From: Syntrophomonadaceae bacterium
GTDB lineage: Bacteria > Bacillota > Dethiobacteria > DTU022
Direction: 5' to 3'
Assembly: GCA_007129055.1 (NCBI GenBank)
Contig: SKWE01000217.1
Coordinates: 1-10,454 of the forward strand
Length of the DNA: 10,454 nucleotides
In this document: positions 6,329 through 10,454 of the stretch, piece by piece
Numbering within the stretch: position 1 is the first letter of the stretch
How the letters are laid out: each line of letters begins with the position of its first letter
Translations under genes and position numbers: made by a program
The notes under the pieces: generated by a model
Seen by the model: only the letters and a program-made list of their open reading frames with translations
The model's database searches: none
What the model was told of the DNA's origin: nothing

Positions 6329-7510
6329 TTAAGTTAAACTCTTGATTTCCTGAAGTGCATTAACCAGGTAATCAATATCGGTTTTACCGGTAAAGAAGCC
6401 CGGGCTTAAGCGTACAGTTCCTGCCGGAAATGTATTAAAAGCCTTATGCGCCAGTGGGGCACAGTGCAGGCCCGTTCGGCACAATATGCCATAGCTGCTT
6501 TCCAGGATATAGCCAACTTCACCGCTGTCAGCATTATCTATGGTGAAAGATACCAGGCAGGAACACTTTTCACTTTCTTCAGGACCGTATAGCTTAATTC
6601 CATCTATATCTTTTATGGCGTTATAGAGATATTTGCGGATTTCAATTTCATCTTCCCTGATATTTGTTATACCTGTATTTTCTATAAACCTGATCCCTTC
6701 AAGCAGTCCGGCCAGTCCTGAACTGTTTAGCGTTCCTGCTTCCAGTCTTTCCGGCATCGATTCAGGGTGAATATCCATCTCTGACTGGCTGCCCGTGCCA
6801 CCCTCCCTTAAGGAATCTAAATATATTCCTTCCCGGACATATAAACCTCCCGTCCCGGTAGGGCCCAGCAAACCCTTATGGCCTGTAAAGGCCAGCATAT
6901 CTATTCCGATACTCTCGGCATCTATGGCAATTGAACCGGCAGTCTGGGCGGCGTCCACCAGGACATTAACCCCGTGACCGTGAGCCATCCTGACCATTTC
7001 TTCCAGGGGCGCGATAGTTCCGGTTACATTTGAGGCATGGTTAATAATCAGCAGGCAGGTATTAGCCCTGAAGGCAGTAGAAAGAAAGTCAATATCGGGA
7101 CAACCTTCCAGATCGCAGGGGACCGTATCCACGCTTACAATTCCGTTACGACGCAATTTCCCAAGGGGGCGTAAAACTGAATTATGATCAATGGCCGTAT
7201 GCAACACGTGATCTCCAGGCTTAAGGATGCCTTTTATCGCAATGTTTAAGGCGTCAGTTGCATTAAGAGTGAATACTATCCTGGCCGGGTTTTTAACATT
7301 AAACAGGCCGGCTACAGCTTCTCTTACAGTGTATAATAAACGGTCTGTTTCAAGGGTCCGGGTATGACCCGATCTTCCGGGATTGCCGCAGGCCTGACGC
7401 ATCTGGGCTTCAGGGGCTTTGTAGACAGTTTCAGGTTTAGGCCACGACGTAGCTGCATTATCAAAATATAGGTTTAAATTGTTACCGTTTTTAAGGCACT
7501 GATCATTCAT
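6329..7510 (-). CDS. Cysteine desulfurase / selenocysteine lyase-like PLP enzyme
   Basis: This class V aminotransferase-fold enzyme of 393 residues should remove S (or Se) from cysteine (or selenocysteine) as an enzyme-bound persulfide, leaving alanine. The N-terminal YFDNAATSWPKP (15-26) is the signature of the subgroup that travels with selenium genes (TIGR01977-like) rather than IscS. PLP-site residues are visible: H109 in AIDHNSV, N158 in NHASNVTG, D186 and Q189 in VDAAQTAG, and the Schiff-base lysine K212 in FTGHKGLLG. The active-site Cys is C350 in CRTGLHCAP, the SufS-type group II context (R-x-G-x-H-C). An ATG start at 7510 overlaps the DUF3343 stop by 8 nt; a TTG one codon earlier has slightly better spacing to GAGGAG (7521-7526) and cannot be excluded. 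Neighbouring carriers are the likely acceptors. Whether it prefers Se or S is not visible. Confidence 0.92.
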   Translation of the reverse strand: MNDQCLKNGNNLNLYFDNAATSWPKPETVYKAPEAQMRQACGNPGRSGHTRTLETDRLLYTVREAVAGLFNVKNPARIVFTLNATDALNIAIKGILKPGDHVLHTAIDHNSVLRPLGKLRRNGIVSVDTVPCDLEGCPDIDFLSTAFRANTCLLIINHASNVTGTIAPLEEMVRMAHGHGVNVLVDAAQTAGSIAIDAESIGIDMLAFTGHKGLLGPTGTGGLYVREGIYLDSLREGGTGSQSEMDIHPESMPERLEAGTLNSSGLAGLLEGIRFIENTGITNIREDEIEIRKYLYNAIKDIDGIKLYGPEESEKCSCLVSFTIDNADSGEVGYILESSYGILCRTGLHCAPLAHKAFNTFPAGTVRLSPGFFTGKTDIDYLVNALQEIKSLT

Positions 7511-7775
7511 CAAAATGCAACTCCTCTACATTGGGAACACGCAGTCCAATTTCTTCCAGTTTATAATAGGCTTCCAGCTCAAGTTCGTTTTGAAGCAGGA
7601 ATTCTTTTAACGCGGAAAGATCCTTGCATTCACAGCGCAGGGCAGTGCCGCAGCTTGAGCTGATGCTGCGCGGCACAGGAACCATCTTAAAAGAATAAGC
7701 TTCCTTTTTTAACAGGCTTTCTGCCCTGATTGCAAAATAAGTGGTTGGAAATGTAATGTAACAACTGTAAGCCAT
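7503..7775 (-). CDS. DUF3343 family putative Se/S carrier protein
   Basis: This small cytosolic protein (90 residues) belongs to the DUF3343 (Se/S carrier-like, PF11823) family. The N-terminal pattern TFPTTYFAIRAESLLKKE (8-25) matches the family's TFxSTxxAlxxEkxLK helix, and PVPRSISSSCGTAL (33-46) is its hallmark, with C42 the likely thiol carrier. Two more cysteines, C48 and C50 in RCEC, sit just after it, where family members usually have hydrophobic or aromatic residues. Family members sit beside yedF/yedE and class V desulfurases in selenium-using anaerobes, as here. The start is ATG 7775, 5 nt from GGAAGGGG (7781-7788); an in-frame GTG at 7793 precedes that RBS and is rejected. It follows a strong terminator by only 25 nt and overlaps the desulfurase by 8 nt. 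Function is unproven. Confidence 0.88.
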   Translation of the reverse strand: MAYSCYITFPTTYFAIRAESLLKKEAYSFKMVPVPRSISSSCGTALRCECKDLSALKEFLLQNELELEAYYKLEEIGLRVPNVEELHFDE

Positions 7776-7800
7776 TAATACCCCTTCCGGCACACAAATT

Positions 7801-7828
7801 AAAAAGGGCAGGGCATGAAGCCCTGCCC
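7801..7828 (-). terminator. Strong Rho-independent terminator after tusA
   Basis: Read on the minus strand, a perfect 9-bp stem GGGCAGGGC/GCCCTGCCC has a 5-nt loop and a TTTTTAA tail. It lies 11 nt after the tusA stop. It is the best terminator in the window, yet it stands inside the cluster, so DUF3343, the desulfurase and yedF must be reached by read-through or by a promoter I could not find. Confidence 0.9.
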
Positions 7829-7839
7829 GCAGATTAAAG

Positions 7840-8052
7840 CTATTTTGTTATACTTAGTTTGAAATCTTCGCCGTCTTCTTCAACGTTAACCTGCCAGCCC
7901 ATCGAATTGGCAGCGCGGGTCACATTATCTCTAGCTACAGCATTACTCACTACAACGGTAACTGATCCGCCCGAGGCCTGCTGCAAAGCCTGTCTTGCTT
8001 CTATTACCGGTTCGGGGCAGGATAAACCCCTGCAGTCTACTACACCAGCCAT
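7840..8052 (-). CDS. TusA/SirA-family sulfur (selenium) carrier protein
   Basis: This 70-residue single-domain TusA-fold protein carries CRGLSCPEPVIEAR (7-20), with C12 in CPxP the expected persulfide-bearing residue, then the usual beta-alpha-beta pattern: SVTVVVSN, the helix AVARDNVTRAANSMGW and a final FKLSIT strand. TusA-like proteins pass sulfane sulfur between proteins; here the neighbours suggest selenium transfer between the desulfurase, YedF and possibly SelD (inference). Its head closely matches the TusA domain of YedF in the same cluster (CRGLxCPEPV). The start is ATG 8052, 7 nt from GGAGG (8060-8064); the longer frame starts at a GTG that abuts that site. It has its own promoter (8077-8104) and terminator (7801-7828), so it can be made as a single-gene transcript, presumably in larger amounts than the downstream enzymes. 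Confidence 0.92.
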   Translation of the reverse strand: MAGVVDCRGLSCPEPVIEARQALQQASGGSVTVVVSNAVARDNVTRAANSMGWQVNVEEDGEDFKLSITK

Positions 8053-8076
8053 CTTAAAACCTCCCACAACAAGTCT

Positions 8077-8104
8077 ATTTTATCTTAAATAACTTTTAAG
8101 TCAA
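8077..8104 (-). promoter_or_regulatory. Promoter upstream of tusA
   Basis: On the minus strand, TTGACT (8099-8104) and TAAAAT (8077-8082) are separated by 16 nt; each hexamer differs from consensus at one base. Transcription would begin near 8071 and give a leader of about 20 nt that just includes the tusA RBS. It lies in the 80-nt yedE-tusA gap, where no terminator is seen, so tusA could also be transcribed from yedE. Confidence 0.65.
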
Positions 8105-8132
8105 TTCAGTAATATACTCAATTTATAACTGG

Positions 8133-9215
8133 CTACGATGCTTTAGCTATTTTACCCTTGCCTGCTGATGCACGTGCCTTAATATTTCCGAAGCCGATTA
8201 CAAATAAAACGGCAAGTGATATAATAACTATCCACTGCCCTGCCGGTGATACACCGGCGGGGCTTCCCGCCAAACCAAAATTGTGCATAAAGGCAGCCCC
8301 TGCCATCATCCCGAATACTGTAATCAGGGCATCGCCCTGTCCCTCACCGGTTAATATCAACTGGCGCATGGGGCACCCGCCGGCAAGAACAGCGGCAAAA
8401 CCTACAACTGTCATACCAAGAAAATTCCACAGCGAATCAACATGGGCAACAGGCTGTCCTTCCATGCCTGGATTGAAATAGCCGGTGAAAAGGTTGCCAA
8501 CCAACGCAACCACAAAAATAGCAGCGAAACCATAAAAGAGGTGGAAATCTTTAAAAAGAATAATATCCCGGATTGCACCCATTGTGCAAAGACGGGTTCT
8601 CTGGGCCAATACACCAACCAACAGTCCGGCACCCAGGGTTAGGGCAACCGGCGCTGCCATTGAACCGGGGCCTTCTTCGCTGAAGAAAATGAATGCCGGT
8701 GCGGCAATTAGAAGAATAAGTAAAACAATAGCCAAAAAAGGTCCGGCATAACCGCTAACAACAGATTGCTCCTGGCTTCTACCCAGGGTATAGCCCCTGC
8801 GCAGGAAATAGGTTCCCAGCCAAACACCAACAACATATCCTGGCAGGGCGATCAAGGCATTGAGGTCGCCACCGGCCAGGCGCAAAACCATGCGCAGCGG
8901 GCAGCCTAAAAAGATAAGCGCACCTGCCATCATCAGCATACCGAGGATAAAGCGTAAAACTGGGCTTGAACCGCCAGTAGCCCTGAACTCTTTTACGTAG
9001 AAAGCTGTGGCAAATGCGCCAAGTACCAGGCCAATAACTTCGGGGCGCAGGTACTGCACTACCCCTGCCCTGTGCAGGCCAAGGGCTCCGGTTATATCCC
9101 TGACAAAGCAGGCGATACAGAAGCCCATATTTACCGGGTTGCCCTGCATGACAAGAATAACTGCCAGTAGGCCGACAGCAGCCCCTGCCACAATGATGAA
9201 CAAACGATCTCGCAT
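8133..9215 (-). CDS. yedE: YedE/YeeE-type selenium/sulfur transporter membrane protein
   Basis: This polytopic membrane protein of 360 residues has about nine to ten hydrophobic segments and belongs to the YeeE/YedE (Sulf_transp, PF04143) family; the gene context and motifs fit the selenium-linked YedE group. Two halves repeat the same cysteine motifs: GFCIACFVRD (31-40) matches RLCTMGAIRD (208-217), and GCPLRM (104-109) matches GCPMRQ (280-285). C33, C36, C105, C210 and C281 therefore line a probable thiol path through the membrane; relatives such as YeeE import thiosulfate by cysteine relay. GGDLNAL (115-121) and TGEGQGDAL (289-297) follow the second motif of each half. The start is ATG 9215, 6 nt from AAGGAGG (9222-9228); an earlier ATG at 9221 touches that RBS. 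The gene is divergent from lysR. The substrate could be a selenium or a reduced sulfur species. Confidence 0.93.
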   Translation of the reverse strand: MRDRLFIIVAGAAVGLLAVILVMQGNPVNMGFCIACFVRDITGALGLHRAGVVQYLRPEVIGLVLGAFATAFYVKEFRATGGSSPVLRFILGMLMMAGALIFLGCPLRMVLRLAGGDLNALIALPGYVVGVWLGTYFLRRGYTLGRSQEQSVVSGYAGPFLAIVLLILLIAAPAFIFFSEEGPGSMAAPVALTLGAGLLVGVLAQRTRLCTMGAIRDIILFKDFHLFYGFAAIFVVALVGNLFTGYFNPGMEGQPVAHVDSLWNFLGMTVVGFAAVLAGGCPMRQLILTGEGQGDALITVFGMMAGAAFMHNFGLAGSPAGVSPAGQWIVIISLAVLFVIGFGNIKARASAGKGKIAKAS

Positions 9216-9261
9216 AATCATCCTCCTTCAAAAAAATAGTATATGGATTAAGACCGGTTTA

Positions 9262-9290
9262 ATTATATAGAACTGCTATTACTCATTAAA
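9262..9290 (-). promoter_or_regulatory. Probable yedE promoter with weak -35
   Basis: On the minus strand a perfect -10 TATAAT (9262-9267) has only TTTAAT (9285-9290) at 17 nt spacing as -35. A weak -35 overlapped by inverted TAGAACT sites suggests a promoter that needs an activator, plausibly the divergent LysR protein. The leader would be about 40 nt. Confidence 0.55.
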
Positions 9291-9350
9291 TACAGAGTTC
9301 TAATAAGTCGCAAAGTATCTATTAGCTTACTTAATCAAAGCAATTAGAAC
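9268..9350. promoter_or_regulatory. Repeated TAGAAC half-sites, candidate LysR operator
   Basis: TAGAACT (9268-9274) and AGTTCTA (9296-9302) form a perfect 7-bp inverted repeat with a 21-nt spacer, covering the yedE -35 region. A third copy, ATTAGAAC (9343-9350), ends directly before the lysR -35. In a divergent regulator-target gap this is the expected place for LysR binding. Assignment to this LysR is inference. Confidence 0.45.
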
Positions 9351-9351
9351 G

Positions 9352-9380
9352 TGGACGGGTCTTGATATAAAAAGTATAAT
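9352..9380 (+). promoter_or_regulatory. Probable lysR promoter
   Basis: TGGACG (9352-9357, four of six matches) and a perfect TATAAT (9375-9380) are separated by 17 nt. A start near 9387 would leave a leader of about 70 nt, which includes a small AGGCC (9409-9413) / GGCCT (9420-9424) hairpin. The TAGAAC copy at 9343-9350 touches the -35, a likely autoregulatory site. Confidence 0.55.
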
Positions 9381-9458
9381 GAAAAAGGTTACTGAAGCTT
9401 GGCAAACCAGGCCGCGTCTGGCCTCATAACCTGGGAAGACAGGGAAGAGGGGATAAAA

Positions 9459-10370
9459 ATGGATTTTGATCAGATCAGGGCGTTCTTAAATGTTGCTTCC
9501 CTGAAAAGTTTTTCTGAAGCAGGGGAGAAAATGTTTATCAGTCAACCCTCCGTCAGTGTTAGAATTAAAGCGCTTGAAGAAGAGCTCGGCGTTTTACTTT
9601 TCGATCGATCAAAAGCCCGTGAACCGGTGCTTACAGAGGCCGGAAGGGTTTTTCTTGACTATGCCCAGTCAATTGTCAACCTGCAGGATGAATGCCGGGA
9701 GACACTGAGCGGTAAAAGGGAAGAAGCAACAGGCCTTGTATACATTGGTGCCAGCACAGTTCCCGGAACCTACCTGCTTCCACGTATTTTAGCTCGCTTC
9801 AAAAAAGAATGCACTGAAATAGATTTTAATGTAAACATACTGGATACAAGCGCCGTGCTGGAAGGAATTTTAAACTACAGCTATGATATTGGCATGGTAG
9901 GCCTGGTTAAAAAAGACGACCGGCTAAAATACCTGCCTTTAGTCGATGATAAACTTATGCTTTGTGCTCCCTGTGGACTAATTGATAAGCCAAAATACGG
10001 TGAGGGTGTTCCTGTGGAAGAGCTTTTATCCCATCATTTGATCTTAAGGGAAAAAGGCAGTGCAACTCGACAGCTGCTTGAAAAAAGCCTGGCTAAAGCA
10101 GGTTATGAGCTTGGCTGCTTTAAAGGAATCACTTTTTTTAACAGTATGGAAGGGATAAAGCAGGCGGTTAAAGAAGGTTTAGGGGTTGCAGTCGTATCAA
10201 AACTTTCTATTGAAGATATGTGCCGCTCAGGCGAGCTAGAATCATTTGCTATCAGCGATTTAAACCTGGATCGTCAGCTATATATGCTTTATCATCATAA
10301 AAGGGTGTTAGGCCCGGCAGCTCAAAAATTTCTTGAATTTGTTGCACAGGAATTTACTAAAGAGAGCTAA
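9459..10370 (+). CDS. LysR-family transcriptional regulator, selenium-cluster associated
   Basis: This 303-residue cytoplasmic DNA-binding regulator is full length for LysR. Residues 1-60 are the winged helix-turn-helix: FLNVASLKSFSEAG leads into the recognition region SQPSVSVRIKALEEELG (28-44), then LLFDR and LTEAGRVFL. A linker helix (65-90) joins a type 2 periplasmic-binding-like effector domain, with GASTVPGTYLLPRIL (97-111) as its opening strand-helix and GIKQAVKEGLGVAVVSK (232-248) near its end. A CAPC pair (C169, C172) in the effector domain is unusual and could sense redox or a Se/S compound. The start is ATG 9459, 6 nt from GAGGGG (9447-9452); the open frame runs 20 codons further upstream without a suitable RBS and into the leader. 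It is divergent from yedE, the classical LysR arrangement, so it probably controls the transporter and the cluster. The ligand is unknown. Confidence 0.93.
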   Translation: MDFDQIRAFLNVASLKSFSEAGEKMFISQPSVSVRIKALEEELGVLLFDRSKAREPVLTEAGRVFLDYAQSIVNLQDECRETLSGKREEATGLVYIGASTVPGTYLLPRILARFKKECTEIDFNVNILDTSAVLEGILNYSYDIGMVGLVKKDDRLKYLPLVDDKLMLCAPCGLIDKPKYGEGVPVEELLSHHLILREKGSATRQLLEKSLAKAGYELGCFKGITFFNSMEGIKQAVKEGLGVAVVSKLSIEDMCRSGELESFAISDLNLDRQLYMLYHHKRVLGPAAQKFLEFVAQEFTKES

Positions 10371-10386
10371 CAATTTATAATAGTTA

Positions 10387-10410
10387 AAGCAGGTCGCAGC
10401 CACCCTGCTT
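10387..10410. other. Weak hairpin after lysR
   Basis: AAGCAGG (10387-10393) and CCTGCTT (10404-10410) can pair around a 10-nt loop, 17 nt after the lysR stop. What follows is AATAAAAAAC, not a T-run, so it is a poor terminator; transcription may continue into the next gene. Confidence 0.4.
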
Positions 10411-10434
10411 AATAAAAAACAAGGACTGATCTAC

Positions 10435-10454
10435 TTGAAATTAAAAAAAGAAGA
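10435..10454 (+). CDS. Possible start of next gene, cut by window end
   Basis: A TTG at 10435 stands 9 nt after AAGGA (10421-10425) and opens M-K-L-K-K-E to the window edge. A TTG followed by a Lys codon is also how the binding-protein gene starts. Six codons are too few to identify anything, and this may be chance in an A-rich stretch. Confidence 0.25.

Noticed and set aside
7776..7793. GTG start six codons upstream for the DUF3343 gene
   Set aside because: The RBS GGAAGGGG lies inside those codons and serves the ATG at 7775.
8053..8067. GTG start five codons upstream for tusA
   Set aside because: The GTG abuts GGAGG, which is correctly spaced only for the ATG at 8052.
5711..9215. Selenocysteine (in-frame TGA) in the selenium cluster genes
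   Set aside because: All carriers and the desulfurase have Cys codons at their key positions, and each frame ends at a stop in the expected place for its family.
8133..9231. Overlapping frames opposite or beside yedE (for example 8779-9231 minus, 8158-8481 plus)
   Set aside because: They are shadows of yedE: rich in Arg, Pro and Cys, without RBS, and conflicting with a gene whose paired cysteine motifs are clear.
9399..9458. 20-codon N-terminal extension of LysR
   Set aside because: It lacks an RBS and covers the leader hairpin; the family starts at MDFDQIRAFL, which has a well-spaced GAGGGG site.
1..10454. CRISPR array, insertion sequence or phage attachment site
   Set aside because: No direct repeats with regular spacing, no transposase or integrase gene, and no repeated flank pairs were found.

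Overview
The window looks like chromosomal DNA from a low-to-moderate GC Gram-positive bacterium, most likely an anaerobic clostridium-type Bacillota. The grounds are consensus sigma-A style promoters (TTGACA-18-TATAAT), strong AAGGAGG-type ribosome binding sites, GTG/TTG starts, a lipoprotein binding protein with a lipobox, and a selenium-type yedE/yedF gene set seen mainly in selenium-using anaerobes. The secreted binding protein is very acidic, which may hint at a saline or alkaline habitat. Genus cannot be decided from the sequence.

Layout. Bases 1-112 are a 5S rRNA gene that has lost only its first few bases at the window edge, so an rRNA operon ends here; a hairpin terminator follows (127-157). 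Next comes a small non-coding element (168-253) made of two 31-bp perfectly inverted arms, each itself a palindromic hairpin: a REPIN-like repeat. A near-perfect promoter (366-395) and a leader of about 200 nt precede a five-gene ABC uptake operon on the + strand (600-5573). It encodes a lipoprotein solute-binding protein, two ATPases (LivG, LivF) and two permeases (LivH, LivM). A hairpin after the binding protein (1879-1904) probably lets that gene be expressed above the others. The operon ends at a probably bidirectional terminator (5596-5627).

The second half holds a convergent minus-strand cluster, read from 9215 down to 5711: a YedE/YeeE-type membrane transporter, a TusA-type carrier, a DUF3343 putative Se/S carrier, a class V aminotransferase-fold cysteine desulfurase (selenocysteine-lyase-like), and a long YedF (TusA domain plus DsrE-like domain). 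A LysR regulator (9459-10370) is divergent from yedE. This gene set matches the conserved neighbourhood of unproven biochemistry that goes with selenium metabolism in anaerobes. The plausible scheme is import of a Se/S species by YedE, release of Se/S from cysteine or selenocysteine by the desulfurase, and hand-over along the thiols of DUF3343, TusA and YedF, under LysR control. tusA has its own promoter and its own terminator inside the cluster. The yedE-lysR gap carries repeated TAGAAC half-sites positioned over the promoters.

Starts of six genes (yedF, desulfurase, DUF3343, tusA, yedE, lysR) were moved inward from the longest open frame, chiefly on ribosome-binding-site spacing (for the desulfurase the spacing favours neither start strongly).
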